From the NCBI RefSeq assembly GCF_030316895.1, contig NZ_JASZYV010000006.1, positions 124,001 to 188,000 of the forward strand: a DNA stretch of 64,000 nucleotides, written 5' to 3'. The translations under genes and the position numbers were made by a program. Source of the stretch: Variovorax dokdonensis. Lineage in GTDB: Bacteria > Pseudomonadota > Gammaproteobacteria > Burkholderiales > Burkholderiaceae_C. Shown piece after piece: positions 13,049 to 22,165 of the stretch (positions are counted from its first letter, which is position 1; each line of letters begins with the position of its first letter). The notes under the pieces are model-generated. The model was not told where the DNA came from, made no database searches, and worked only from the letters and a program-made list of their open reading frames with translations.

Positions 13049-13741
13049 ATGAGTTCTCTCAACTTCATCGGCGGCGAGAAAGGCGGCGTGGGCAAATCGG
13101 TCACGGCACGCCTGCTGGCTCAATACTTCATCGATCGAAGCAAGCCCTTCATCGGCTTCGATACCGACAGATCGCACAGTTCGTTCACCCGCTTCTACGA
13201 GGGCTTCGCGTCGCCGGTGGTCGTGGACACCTTCGAGGGGATGGACGTCGTCGTCAACGGCTTCGAAACCAATCCGCAGCAAAACGTCATCGTCGACCTT
13301 GCCGCCCAGACGCTCGCCCCGCTGGCGCGCTGGATCAACGAGTCAGACCTCTTCTCCGTGTTCGCCGACATGGGCGTGAAGGTCAATTTCTGGCACGTGA
13401 TGGACGACGGCAAGGATTCGACCGATCTGCTCGGAACCCTGGTCGACACCTTCGGCGACAAGCCCAACTACATCGTGGTCCAGAACTACGGACGCGGCAG
13501 CGATTTCGGCATGCTGCTGGGTTCGCAGTCGATGGCCAAGGCTGCCCTGAAACGCGCTCACGTCATTGCGCTGCCCCGCCTGTACGAGGCGAGCATGCGC
13601 AAGATCGACGCGCACAACAGCAGTTTCTGGAAAGCGGTGAACGACCGCGAAGGGCCCAATGCCCTGGGCCTGCTGGAGCGCCAGCGCGTCAAGAGCTGGC
13701 TGGCGACTTCCTACGCAGCGTTCGACACGCTGCCGCTGTAA
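13049..13741 (+). CDS. Orphan ParA/MinD-type P-loop ATPase
   Basis: A 230-residue protein with a deviant Walker A motif, EKGGVGKS (residues 10-17), whose signature lysine (Lys11) is typical of the ParA/MinD/Mrp superfamily. A second motif, FDTDRSHSSF, stands where ParA proteins have DxDxQ. Its Thr and Asp pattern and the lack of an N-terminal DNA-binding domain resemble small VirC1/TraL-type ATPases. No parB, parS-like repeat, flagellar or partition partner lies nearby. It is a single-gene unit, divergent from smc and convergent with dsbB. The cargo is unknown. Confidence 0.75.
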   Translation: MSSLNFIGGEKGGVGKSVTARLLAQYFIDRSKPFIGFDTDRSHSSFTRFYEGFASPVVVDTFEGMDVVVNGFETNPQQNVIVDLAAQTLAPLARWINESDLFSVFADMGVKVNFWHVMDDGKDSTDLLGTLVDTFGDKPNYIVVQNYGRGSDFGMLLGSQSMAKAALKRAHVIALPRLYEASMRKIDAHNSSFWKAVNDREGPNALGLLERQRVKSWLATSYAAFDTLPL

Positions 13742-13748
13742 GCAAGGC

Positions 13749-14276
13749 TCAGGCTGACGCCAGACCGCCGGAACGCGGGCGGCGCAGCAGCAGCGCCAGC
13801 GTCAGCAGGCCGAACACCGCGAAGGCGATGAAAGACCAGTTGGCGATCGACAGACCCAGGAAGGTCCAGTCGACTTTGGAGCAATCGCCGCTGCCGCGGA
13901 AGATCATGGGCAATGCGCGCTGAAGCGGAAACTGCTCGATCATCCCGTAGATGTCGCGCCCGCAGCTCACGTATTCGGGCGGATACCACTGCAGCCAAGT
14001 CTGGCGTGCGGCCGTGAAGGCACCACCGATGCTCGCCACCAGGCCCAGCACCGCCCACAGGCTCCTGAGCCCACGCCCACTGCTCATGGCGGCCAACGCC
14101 GAGAAAACGGCCACCGCCATCAGCGCATAGCGCTGCACCACGCACATGGGACAGGGCTCCAGGCCCACCACATGCTGCAGGTACAGCCCGAATGCCAGCA
14201 TGCCGATGCAGGCCAGGCAGATCAGCGCGAATGCGCGGCGCGGCGCGCCGAAAAAAAAGTTCAAAACATTGCTCAA
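13749..14276 (-). CDS. dsbB: Disulfide bond formation protein DsbB
   Basis: A 175-residue inner-membrane protein reoxidising DsbA with quinone. It has four membrane helices and both cysteine pairs: CPMC (Cys42, Cys45) in the first periplasmic loop and Cys105/Cys132 in the second. The start is a TTG codon overlapping the cysA stop as TTGA, or possibly a TTG four codons later. No ATG gives a sensible N-terminus, so translation probably depends on ribosomes finishing cysA. It is the last gene of the sulfate-transport operon, an unusual placement. Confidence 0.9.
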   Translation of the reverse strand: MSNVLNFFFGAPRRAFALICLACIGMLAFGLYLQHVVGLEPCPMCVVQRYALMAVAVFSALAAMSSGRGLRSLWAVLGLVASIGGAFTAARQTWLQWYPPEYVSCGRDIYGMIEQFPLQRALPMIFRGSGDCSKVDWTFLGLSIANWSFIAFAVFGLLTLALLLRRPRSGGLASA

Positions 14277-15370
14277 GGAGAAACCCAGTCTTCTTCAACG
14301 AACACCCGGGCCTTGCGCGGCGTGGCAAGCACCTTGTCACCCTCCGCCAGGCCGAGGTCGCGGAACTGCTGCGCAGGAATCTGCGCTTCGATAATCGTTC
14401 CGCTGCCCGGATTGTCTGGATTCGCGTCGACGGGCTCAAGTTCCAGGCGCGCGATCGGACCGACAACAATTGCACGATCCAGCGTGGCCGCAATGCCGGT
14501 ACCGCCAGCCACCCAGGGGCGAATCTCGAGGTCGTGCGGACGGACATAGGCCAAAGCCTGAGCGTTGCGCACGTTGCCGTGTTCGGGCGACTCCAGGCGA
14601 ATGCCCTGCACTTCGACGGCACCGTCGTCGGCCCGGCCATGGAACAGGTTGACGTCGCCCAGGAACCCGTAGACGAACGGGCTGGCCGGCTGGTCCCAGA
14701 CCTGCTGGGGCGAGCCGACCTGCTCGATCCGGCCCTTGTTCATCAGCACGACGCGGTCGGCGACCTCGAGCGCCTCTTCCTGGTCGTGCGTCACGAAGAT
14801 GGAGGTCACGTGCAGTTCGTCATGAAGCCGGCGCAGCCAGCGACGCAGTTCCTTGCGCACCTTGGCGTCGAGCGCACCGAAGGGCTCGTCGAGCAACAGC
14901 ACCTTGGGCTCCACGGCCAGGGCGCGTGCCAGTGCGATCCGCTGGCGCTGGCCGCCCGAGAGCTGCGACGGATAGCGGTCCGCCAGCCAATCGAGTTGCA
15001 CCAGGCTGAGCAGTTCGTGCACCTTGGCCTTGATCTGCGCCTCGCTCGGCCGCGTGCGGCGTGGCCGGACGCGCAGGCCGAAGGCTACGTTCTCGAACAC
15101 CGTCATGTGGCGGAACAGCGCGTAGTGCTGGAACACGAAGCCCACCTGCCGTTCGCGAACGTGCACATCGGTGGTGTCCTCGCCGGCGAAAAGGATGCTG
15201 CCAGCGTCGGCCGCTTCGAGGCCGGCGATGATGCGCAGCAGCGTGGTCTTGCCGCAGCCCGAAGGGCCGAGCAGCGCGACCAATTCGCCAGAGGCGATGT
15301 CCAGGCTGACGTCGCCCAAGGCCTGGAAGTCGCCGAAGCGCTTGCTGACGTTGCGGATTTCGATGCTCAT
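14273..15370 (-). CDS. cysA: Sulfate/thiosulfate ABC transporter ATP-binding protein CysA
   Basis: A 365-residue ATPase energising sulfate import. Walker A is GPSGCGKTT (35-43). The signature LSGGQRQR, Walker [12 protein letters not shown] and the switch His (FVTHDQ) are all present, and a TOBE-type C-terminal region follows. The frame runs on to 15742, but [13 protein letters not shown] at 15370 matches the family start and overlaps the cysW stop (ATGA). Operon order is sbp-cysT-cysW-cysA-dsbB. Confidence 0.95.
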   Translation of the reverse strand: MSIEIRNVSKRFGDFQALGDVSLDIASGELVALLGPSGCGKTTLLRIIAGLEAADAGSILFAGEDTTDVHVRERQVGFVFQHYALFRHMTVFENVAFGLRVRPRRTRPSEAQIKAKVHELLSLVQLDWLADRYPSQLSGGQRQRIALARALAVEPKVLLLDEPFGALDAKVRKELRRWLRRLHDELHVTSIFVTHDQEEALEVADRVVLMNKGRIEQVGSPQQVWDQPASPFVYGFLGDVNLFHGRADDGAVEVQGIRLESPEHGNVRNAQALAYVRPHDLEIRPWVAGGTGIAATLDRAIVVGPIARLELEPVDANPDNPGSGTIIEAQIPAQQFRDLGLAEGDKVLATPRKARVFVEEDWVSP

Positions 15371-16320
15371 AGTGCTTGTCTTTCGGATGCGCTTTGCGCG
15401 GCGGGCTTCGCCACGGGCGTTGCCGGCGTGGGGCGCTCGGGCGGCAGCGCGGCCAGGGCTTTCATCTCGCGCTCGTGGCGCCATTCGATCGCGGTCTTGA
15501 TCACCAGCGTGACCAGGGCCAGCAGCGCCAGCAGCGATGCCACCGCAAAGGCGCCGACGGACTGGTATTCGTTGTAGAGCACTTCCACGTGCAGCGGCAT
15601 GGTGTTGGTCTGGCCGCGGATGTGGCCCGACACGACCGACACCGCACCGAACTCGCCCATGGCGCGTGCGTTGCAGAGGATCACGCCATAGAGCAGGCCC
15701 CACTTGATGTTGGGCAGCGTGACTCGCCAGAAGGTCTGCCATCCGGTGGCACCCAGCACGATGGCGGCCTGTTCCTCGTCGCTGCCTTGCGCCTGCATCA
15801 GCGGGATCAGTTCGCGGGCGATGAAAGGGAACGTGACGAACACGGTCGCCAGCACGATGCCGGGCACGGCAAAGATGATCTTGATGTTGTGTTCGGCCAG
15901 CCAGGGGCCGAACCAGCCTTGCGCGCCCAGCACCAGCACGTAGACCAGACCGGCCACGACCGGCGACACCGCGAACGGCAGATCCACCAGCGTCGTCAGG
16001 AAGGCCTTGCCTCGGAACTCGAACTTGGCGATCGCCCAGGCTGCGGCCACGCCGAAAACCAGGTTGAGCGGCACCGAGATGGCGGCGGTGATCAGCGTCA
16101 GCCAGATCGCCGCCCAGGCATCGGGCTCACGCAGCGCCTCGATGTAGGCGTCCAGGCCCTTGCGCAATGCCTCGGTCGCCACGGCTGCGAGCGGCAAGAC
16201 GAGGAAGAGCGTCATGAAGGCCAGCGCCAGGCCGATCAGCAGCCAGCGGACCAGGGGCGATTCGGTCGTGCCGGCCTTGGCGCGGCGGTTCGCGGCCCGC
16301 AACGTGGTACCACCACTCAT
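15367..16320 (-). CDS. cysW: Sulfate ABC transporter permease CysW
   Basis: A 317-residue inner-membrane permease with about six membrane helices. The EAA loop that contacts CysA is seen as [19 protein letters not shown]. It pairs with CysT to form the sulfate channel. Both ends overlap neighbours by four bases (ATGA), indicating coupled translation. A Pro/Ala-rich hydrophilic tail of about 35 residues follows the last helix. That tail is of no known role. Confidence 0.94.
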   Translation of the reverse strand: MSGGTTLRAANRRAKAGTTESPLVRWLLIGLALAFMTLFLVLPLAAVATEALRKGLDAYIEALREPDAWAAIWLTLITAAISVPLNLVFGVAAAWAIAKFEFRGKAFLTTLVDLPFAVSPVVAGLVYVLVLGAQGWFGPWLAEHNIKIIFAVPGIVLATVFVTFPFIARELIPLMQAQGSDEEQAAIVLGATGWQTFWRVTLPNIKWGLLYGVILCNARAMGEFGAVSVVSGHIRGQTNTMPLHVEVLYNEYQSVGAFAVASLLALLALVTLVIKTAIEWRHEREMKALAALPPERPTPATPVAKPAAQSASERQAL

Positions 16321-17219
16321 GACGCACCTCCGGCGCGGCGGCGTTGCCAGCCCTGCAGCGCGTTGATGACCAGCAGCATCACGAACGAGAACAGCAGCAT
16401 CACCACCGCGACGGCGGTGGCGCCGGCGTAGTCGTACTGCTCCAGCTTGCCGATGATGATGAGCGGCGTGATTTCGGAAACCATGGGCATGTTGCCGGCG
16501 ATGAAGATCACCGAGCCGTATTCACCGATGGCGCGGGCAAAGGCCATCGCGAAACCAGTGATGAGGGCCGGCAGGATCGAAGGCAGGATCACCCGCCAGA
16601 AGGTTTGCCAGCGCGTGGCGCCGAGCGACGTGGCGGCTTCTTCGAGCTCCTTCTCGCTGTCTTCCAGCACCGGTTGCACCGTTCGCACCACGAATGGCAG
16701 CCCGATGAAGATCAGCGCGATCACCACGCCGGCCGGCGTGAAGGCGAGCTTGATGCCATGGGGCTCCAGGTACTGGCCGATCCAGCCGTTGCCGGCCAGG
16801 AGCGCAGTGAGCGAAATACCGGCCACGGCCGTCGGCAACGCGAATGGCAGATCGACCAGCGCATCGACGATTCGCTTGCCCGGAAATTCGTAGCGCACCA
16901 GAACCCAGGCGACCAGCAGGCCCGCGAACAGGTTGACCAGCGCCGCCAGGAAGGAAGCGCCAAAGGTCAGCCGGTACGAGGCCAACACACGAGGCGCGCT
17001 AACCGCCGTCCAGAACTGTTCCCAGGTGAGGGAAAAGCTCTTGAGCAGCAAGGCCGACAAAGGCAGCAGGACGATCAGGCCCAGCCAGAAAAGCGTGTAG
17101 CCCAGCGTCAGGCCGAAGCCCGGCAACACGCGCCTGGCGCGACCTGCGCGAGGAGACCCCGAACGTGAAACCGGCGCTGCCGGGGAAGCTGGCAGCGCCG
17201 GGGAATTGGAACTCGGCAT
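16317..17219 (-). CDS. cysT: Sulfate ABC transporter permease CysT
   Basis: A 300-residue inner-membrane permease (CysT/CysU). The EAA loop reads [20 protein letters not shown] and the family motif [18 protein letters not shown] is present. The frame is open to 17357, but the start at 17219 (MPSSNSP) lies seven bases after the sbp stop and removes a low-complexity extension. It forms the heterodimeric channel with CysW. Confidence 0.94.
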   Translation of the reverse strand: MPSSNSPALPASPAAPVSRSGSPRAGRARRVLPGFGLTLGYTLFWLGLIVLLPLSALLLKSFSLTWEQFWTAVSAPRVLASYRLTFGASFLAALVNLFAGLLVAWVLVRYEFPGKRIVDALVDLPFALPTAVAGISLTALLAGNGWIGQYLEPHGIKLAFTPAGVVIALIFIGLPFVVRTVQPVLEDSEKELEEAATSLGATRWQTFWRVILPSILPALITGFAMAFARAIGEYGSVIFIAGNMPMVSEITPLIIIGKLEQYDYAGATAVAVVMLLFSFVMLLVINALQGWQRRRAGGAS

Positions 17220-17226
17220 GACCCGA

Positions 17227-18237
17227 TTATTTACCGCCGGGCGTGTAGAGCTTGTCGAACTGGCCGCCGTCGTTGAAGTGGACCTTCTGAGCTTCGCCCA
17301 GGCTGCCGAAGAGTTCCTGCACGGTGAACAACTGCAGCGGCTTGAACACGTCGGCATGCTTTTTCAGCACGGCCTGGTTGCGCGGGCGCATGGCGTGCTT
17401 GGCGGCGATCTCCTGGCCTTCCTCGGAATACAGGTAGTCGAGATAGGCCTTGGCGAGGTCGGCGGTGCCCTTCTTGGCCACGGTGCGTTCGACCACGGCC
17501 ACCGGGTTCTCGGCCAGCACGCTGATCGACGGGTAGACCACATCGACCTTGCCGGCGCCGTACTCACGATCGATGGAGATGACTTCGGATTCGAAGGTGA
17601 TCAGCGCGTCGCCAATGTTGCGCTGCAGGAAGGCGGTGGTGGCATCGCGGCCGCCGCGCGCCAGCACCGGCACGTTCTTGAACAGCTTGCCGACGAACTC
17701 GGCAGCCTGGGCGTCGGTGCCGCCCTTCTTCTTCACATAGCCCCATGCCGCCAGGTAGGCATAGCGGCCGTTGCCGCCGGTCTTGGGGTTGACCACCACG
17801 ACCTGCACGCCGGGCTTGATCAGGTCGTCCCAGTCCTTGATGCCCTTGGGGTTGCCCTTGCGCACCATGAACAGCATCGTCGAGGTGGTTGGGGCGGCGT
17901 TGTCGGGGAAGCGCTTGGCCCAATCCTTGGCCACCACGCCCTTGTCCGCCAGGAACTCGATGTCGGTGGTGGTGTTCATCGTGACCACGTCGGCATCCAG
18001 GCCGTCGGCCACGGCGCGCGCCTGAGCGCTGGAGCCGGCGTGCGACTGGTCGATCTTCACGTCCTTGCCGGTCGTCTTCTTGTAGTGGGCGACGAAGGCG
18101 CTGTTGTAGTCCTTGTAGAACTCGCGCGCCACGTCGTACGAGACGTTCAGCAAGGTGGTCTGCGCGGCGGCAGGCAGCGCGACAGCCGACAGGGCCAGGC
18201 CCAGCGCGGCGATGATCTTTTGTGTTCTGGTGGTCAT
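17227..18237 (-). CDS. sbp: Periplasmic sulfate-binding protein
   Basis: A 336-residue binding protein with a signal peptide (about residues 1-25). The mature start ([17 protein letters not shown]) and the [13 protein letters not shown] segment are diagnostic of the sulfate/thiosulfate-binding family. It delivers sulfate to CysTWA. First gene of the operon. The upstream gap holds a motif shared with the cysI and cysH promoters (18323-18337), so sulfur-limitation control is likely. Confidence 0.95.
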   Translation of the reverse strand: MTTRTQKIIAALGLALSAVALPAAAQTTLLNVSYDVAREFYKDYNSAFVAHYKKTTGKDVKIDQSHAGSSAQARAVADGLDADVVTMNTTTDIEFLADKGVVAKDWAKRFPDNAAPTTSTMLFMVRKGNPKGIKDWDDLIKPGVQVVVVNPKTGGNGRYAYLAAWGYVKKKGGTDAQAAEFVGKLFKNVPVLARGGRDATTAFLQRNIGDALITFESEVISIDREYGAGKVDVVYPSISVLAENPVAVVERTVAKKGTADLAKAYLDYLYSEEGQEIAAKHAMRPRNQAVLKKHADVFKPLQLFTVQELFGSLGEAQKVHFNDGGQFDKLYTPGGK

Positions 18238-18322
18238 GGATAGCCCAGGATCTCTTGGAAAGGGCCAGATTGTGATGGCCCGTGCAACGAACTCAAACGA
18301 ATATCTGTTTGTTTGAATATCT

Positions 18323-18337
18323 CGTTCTGCGCATAAG
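18323..18337 (-). promoter_or_regulatory. Putative CysB-type operator upstream of sbp
   Basis: On the minus strand this reads CTTATGCGCAGAACG, a near copy (one mismatch) of the motif before cysI (CTTATGCGCATAACG). It lies about 85 bases before the sbp start. A possible minus-10 (CAATCT, 18267-18272) lies 50 bases past the motif, against 40 at the other two sites, which is one helical turn further. Assignment to CysB is inferred from the sulfur genes it precedes. Confidence 0.6.
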
Positions 18338-18355
18338 GCGATACAGACTGTTGCC

Positions 18356-19276
18356 TCAGATCACGACGTCGTGCGGCTCGTCACCATCCAGGTTCTCGGC
18401 CAGGAAGTCGATGAACTTGCGCACGGCCGGCACCATCCCCCTGCGGGCCTGGAACATGGCATGCGCAATGCCCGGCGGAGGCGCCCAGCCGGGCAGCACC
18501 TCGACCAGCAACCCGTTGCGCAGCTCCTTGCGGCACATGTAGTCCGGCAGCATCGATGCACCGATGCCGTCGAGCACCGCGAACTTCAGCGTTGCCAGGT
18601 CGTCGGCGACGAGGCGCGGCGCGTAGTGCCAGGTGTGCTCCTGCCCCTGTGGCCCCAGCAGGCGCATCTGCGCGCGGCCGTCGCCGGTGGCGGACATACC
18701 CACTGCATCCAGTTTGTCCAGGTCTCCCGGCGCGCCGACCGGCCCCTGGCGCCGCAGCAGTTCGGGACTGGCGACCAGGATGCCGCCGCTGTTGCCGAAG
18801 TTGCGCGCCGCCAGCGTAGCGCTGTCCTCGATCTGCGCCCGCACTCGCAGAGCCACGTCGACGCCCTCCTCGATCAGATCGACGGGGCGATTGACGACCA
18901 TCATTTCGACCCGCACGGCCGGATAGCGCTTCATGAACCGGGCCACGAGCGGCCCGACACTGCCCTGCGCCATGGTCACCGGACAACTGACACGGATGGT
19001 GCCCCGAGGCTCGGACTGCACCTGCGCCACCGCATCCGCTGCCGTCTGAGCCGCGTCGCGCATGGCGACGCAATGCCGCAGGAATAGATCGCCGGCGGGC
19101 GTGAGCGACAGGCTGCGGGTGCTGCGCTGAAGCAGTTGGACGCCCAGCTGGCCCTCCAGATCGGCCACTCGGCGCGACAGCCTCGATTTGGGAATGCCCA
19201 GCGCCCGCCCCGCCGCGGCGAAGCCACCTCGCTCTGCCACCTCGGCGAAATACACCATGTCGTTCAGATCCTGCAT
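18356..19276 (-). CDS. LysR-family transcriptional regulator
   Basis: A 306-residue regulator with an N-terminal winged helix-turn-helix (about residues 1-60, with AAGRALGIPKSRLSRRVADLE as recognition region) and a C-terminal ligand-binding domain. The type (LNDMVYFAEVAERGGF) is common next to quinone- and azo-reductase genes. It is divergent from the azoreductase gene with a 131-base gap that should hold both promoters, so it probably controls that gene. It is not CysB itself, although the sbp promoter lies just downstream of it. Confidence 0.88.
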   Translation of the reverse strand: MQDLNDMVYFAEVAERGGFAAAGRALGIPKSRLSRRVADLEGQLGVQLLQRSTRSLSLTPAGDLFLRHCVAMRDAAQTAADAVAQVQSEPRGTIRVSCPVTMAQGSVGPLVARFMKRYPAVRVEMMVVNRPVDLIEEGVDVALRVRAQIEDSATLAARNFGNSGGILVASPELLRRQGPVGAPGDLDKLDAVGMSATGDGRAQMRLLGPQGQEHTWHYAPRLVADDLATLKFAVLDGIGASMLPDYMCRKELRNGLLVEVLPGWAPPPGIAHAMFQARRGMVPAVRKFIDFLAENLDGDEPHDVVI

Positions 19277-19407
19277 ACCCTCGGCTTTCGACTCAATTTC
19301 AGGACAATCTATGGCATTTTCGCCTACTTATCAATCATTCGACGCACAAATAAACTCTCTTCCATGCCAGCGCTTTGCTGGCCCTCCTCAAGGAAAGTGA
19401 GCACACC

Positions 19408-20055
19408 ATGAAGCTTCTGCATGTCGATTCGAGCATCCTTGGCACGAACTCCGTGTCGCGTCAGCTGACGGCCGCTGCCGTGGCCGATTGGGTTGCCAAG
19501 CACCCCGGCACCCAAGTCGAATACCTGGATCTGGCGGCCGACGCGCCGGCCCACTTCGACATGGACGCCATGGCACCCCGCCTGCCCGCCGGTGTCGAGC
19601 TGAGCGAAGCGCAAAAGCGCGAGAACGCAGTGTCGGAAAAACTGGTCAGCCAGTTCCTGGCCGCCGACGTGGTGGTGGTGGGCGCGCCGCTGTACAACTT
19701 TTCGATCCCCAGCCAGCTCAAGGCCTGGATCGACCGCCTGGCGCAGCCCGGCCGCACCTTCAAGTACACCGAGAAGGGCCCGCAAGGTCTGGCAGTCGGC
19801 AAGACGGTGATCGTGGTGTCCAGCCGCGGCGGCGTGTATTCCACGACCGACGCCGGCCAGGCGGCCGAGCACCAGGAAAGCTACCTGAAGGTGGTGTTCG
19901 GCTTCTTCGGCATCACCGACGTTCGCTTCGTGCGTGCCGAAGGTCTGGCGATGGGCGAAACCCAGAAGGCCAGCGCCCTGGCGTCGGCCCATGGCGACAT
20001 CCAGCGCGCCAGCACCGAAGCGGCCAATCAGGGCGCGAACAAGGTCGCCGCCTGA
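19408..20055 (+). CDS. azoR: FMN-dependent NADH-azoreductase
   Basis: A 215-residue flavodoxin-fold enzyme that reduces quinones and azo compounds with NADH. Diagnostic segments are [12 protein letters not shown] (FMN phosphate loop), [17 protein letters not shown] and VSSRGGVYS. The start at 19408 follows an AAGGAAAG ribosome site. The stop abuts the convergent FMN reductase gene with no spacer. Control by the divergent LysR regulator is inferred. Confidence 0.93.
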   Translation: MKLLHVDSSILGTNSVSRQLTAAAVADWVAKHPGTQVEYLDLAADAPAHFDMDAMAPRLPAGVELSEAQKRENAVSEKLVSQFLAADVVVVGAPLYNFSIPSQLKAWIDRLAQPGRTFKYTEKGPQGLAVGKTVIVVSSRGGVYSTTDAGQAAEHQESYLKVVFGFFGITDVRFVRAEGLAMGETQKASALASAHGDIQRASTEAANQGANKVAA

Positions 20056-20607
20056 TCAGGCGGAGTGCTTCTTGACCCAGGCCACGTACTTGGCGACCCA
20101 GCCCGTGAGGAACTCGCGGCTGGCTTCGCCGACGTGGCCTTTCTCGTCGAACAGGCCTTCCTTGTTCTGGATGTACGCCTCGGGCTGGCCCATCGTCGGC
20201 ATGTCGAGGTAGGCCAGCACATTGCGCAGGTGCTGCTGAGCCATTGACGTCCCCATCGGCCCGATGGAGACGCCGATCACACCCGCCGGCTTGCCCGCCC
20301 AGGCACTCTGGCCATAGGGGCGGGACGCGTTGTCCAACGCATTCTTCAGCACGCCGGGAACCGAGCGGTTGTATTCGGGCGTCACGAACAACACACCCTG
20401 GGCAGATGCGATCTGCGCCTTGAGCCGTCGAACCGATTCGGCCTGCTTGGCATCGTCGTCCTGGTCGTAGAGCGGCAGGTCGTCGATCTGGACATGCTCG
20501 AAGGTGACGTCCGAGGGCGCCAGGTGGGCCAAAGCCAGGGCCAGCTTGCGGTTCAGCGAATCCTTGCGCAAGCTGCCGATGACGACTGCGATCTTGATCT
20601 GACTCAT
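20056..20607 (-). CDS. NADPH-dependent FMN reductase / quinone reductase (ChrR-like)
   Basis: A 183-residue flavodoxin-like reductase. The FMN-binding loop GSLRKDSLNRKL lies near residues 11-22, and the family motif FVTPEYNRSVPGVLKNALD follows. Related enzymes reduce quinones, chromate and flavins by two electrons, limiting superoxide. The exact substrate cannot be read from sequence. It ends directly against azoR, a second quinone reductase; cysE lies 36 bases upstream on the same strand. Confidence 0.88.
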   Translation of the reverse strand: MSQIKIAVVIGSLRKDSLNRKLALALAHLAPSDVTFEHVQIDDLPLYDQDDDAKQAESVRRLKAQIASAQGVLFVTPEYNRSVPGVLKNALDNASRPYGQSAWAGKPAGVIGVSIGPMGTSMAQQHLRNVLAYLDMPTMGQPEAYIQNKEGLFDEKGHVGEASREFLTGWVAKYVAWVKKHSA

Positions 20608-20643
20608 GCGTTGCTCTCCATAAGAAAAAGAAACTGAACAAGC

Positions 20644-21561
20644 TCAGGTGACAGGCCGCCCGCTCTGAAGACTGGCCTGAGTCACGCTGGCGCCCGGCGG
20701 CACGTCGGAAGTGATCCACACATTGCCGCCGATGGTGGCGCCGCGCCCGATGGTCACGCGGCCAAGGATGGTCGCTCCCGCGTAGATGACCACATCGTCC
20801 TCCACCAGCGGGTGGCGCGGCAGGCCCTTCTGCAGATTGCCATGCTCGTCGGTAGGGAAACGCTTGGCGCCCAGAGTGACTGCCTGGTAAAGGCGCACCC
20901 GTTTGCCGATGACGGCGGTTTCGCCCACGACGATGCCCGTGCCGTGGTCCATGAAAAAGCCTTCGTCGATCTGGGCGCCGGGATGCAGGTCGATGCCCGT
21001 CTGCGCATGGGCCTGCTCCGAAACCATGCGCGCGAGCAGCACCAACCCTTGCGAATAGAGCTTGTGCGCGATGCGGTGGTGAATGAGCGCCACCACGCCC
21101 GGGTAGCACAACAGCACTTCGTCGACGCTGCGCGCGGCCGGATCGCCTTGGAAGGCGGCCAGCACGTCCACGTCGAGGATGCGGCGCATGCGCGGCAGCT
21201 CGGCGGCGAATTCCCGGGTGAGCGCCAGGGCGCGCGCCTTCAGATCTTCGCTTTCGGCGCCCGGCGCGGGGGCATGCCGCGCATCGTGCGCCAGTTCCAG
21301 CTCGACCTGCACCAACAGCGCCTGCAATGCGGCATGCAGCGTGTAGCCGACGAAGAAGTCCTCGCTCTCGTGACGCAACTCGGCCGGCCCGAGCCGCATG
21401 GGAAACAACGCCCCCTTGAGCTGCTCGACCACGTTCGACATCGCCTCGCGCGATGGCAGCTCCCGGCTGACGGGGTCGCGTGGACGACCTTGCGAATCAC
21501 GCCATTCATTGCGCACTGCGCGCAAGGCAGAAACAATCTCTGCGACTTCGAAATGCGACAT
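20644..21561 (-). CDS. cysE: Serine O-acetyltransferase (EpsC/CysE family)
   Basis: A 305-residue enzyme making O-acetylserine, the carbon acceptor for sulfide in cysteine synthesis. An N-terminal helical domain is followed by left-handed beta-helix hexapeptide repeats (about 200-290) with the catalytic segment HPGAQIDEGFFMDHGTG and a family-typical GNVWITSDVPPGA. An in-frame ATG lies nine bases upstream (21570), but AAGGAG sits at proper distance only from the 21561 ATG. It differs from short enterobacterial CysE by its long N-terminal domain. It fits the sulfur theme of the window. Confidence 0.9.
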   Translation of the reverse strand: MSHFEVAEIVSALRAVRNEWRDSQGRPRDPVSRELPSREAMSNVVEQLKGALFPMRLGPAELRHESEDFFVGYTLHAALQALLVQVELELAHDARHAPAPGAESEDLKARALALTREFAAELPRMRRILDVDVLAAFQGDPAARSVDEVLLCYPGVVALIHHRIAHKLYSQGLVLLARMVSEQAHAQTGIDLHPGAQIDEGFFMDHGTGIVVGETAVIGKRVRLYQAVTLGAKRFPTDEHGNLQKGLPRHPLVEDDVVIYAGATILGRVTIGRGATIGGNVWITSDVPPGASVTQASLQSGRPVT

Positions 21562-21865
21562 CCCATTCATCTCCTTGCGCGCGATCGCGCTCTTGGGTCG
21601 ATGGTAGGCGGGAACGGTCTCGGGCGTGCGTCAGCGAAGGCATCGCAGTGGTGACAGCCTGTCCCGTCATGCCGTCGCCGCTGCGCTAAAGGCAGCCATG
21701 TCCATCGTTGGCGGCATGGCGATCGCGAGCCCGACGCCGGCGCCTCGGACAAAGCTTGCTAAAGTCGCAGGCTCGGCGCTACGGCGCGCCCCTCCCGCAG
21801 GAGACTCGCGCCGCGAACGATTCGCCCCTCCACATACATCTCGAATTCAAGAAGGCAGGCATTCC

Positions 21866-22138
21866 ATGGCACGCATGGTTCAATGCATCAAGCTCGGCCG
21901 CGAGGCCGAAGGTCTGGACTTTCCGCCCTATCCTGGCGAGCTCGGCAAGCGCATCTGGGAAAGCGTGAGCAAAGAGGCCTGGGCCGCCTGGCTCAAGCAG
22001 CAGACCATGCTGGTCAACGAGAACCGGCTCAACCTGGCAGACCAACGCGCCCGCCAGTACCTCGCCCGCCAGATGGAGAAGCATTTCTTCGGCGACGGCG
22101 CAGACGTGGCCCAGGGCTACGTGCCGCCCAGCGCCTGA
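21866..22138 (+). CDS. yggX: Probable Fe(II)-trafficking protein YggX
   Basis: A 90-residue cytosolic protein. The family pattern is clear: [19 protein letters not shown] with the conserved Cys7, then YPGELGKRI and [15 protein letters not shown]. YggX protects iron-sulfur clusters and limits oxidative damage. The start at 21866 follows AGAAGGCAGG. The 304 bases upstream, back to the cysE start, contain no other recognisable gene. mnmC begins 27 bases after its stop. Confidence 0.95.
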   Translation: MARMVQCIKLGREAEGLDFPPYPGELGKRIWESVSKEAWAAWLKQQTMLVNENRLNLADQRARQYLARQMEKHFFGDGADVAQGYVPPSA

Positions 22139-22165
22139 TCGTCACCAGCGCGGAACCTGAGCGCC

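Noticed and set aside
18356-19276. The LysR gene as CysB
   Set aside because: Its sequence type matches azoreductase/quinone-linked LysR proteins, and it is divergent from azoR rather than organised as cysB.
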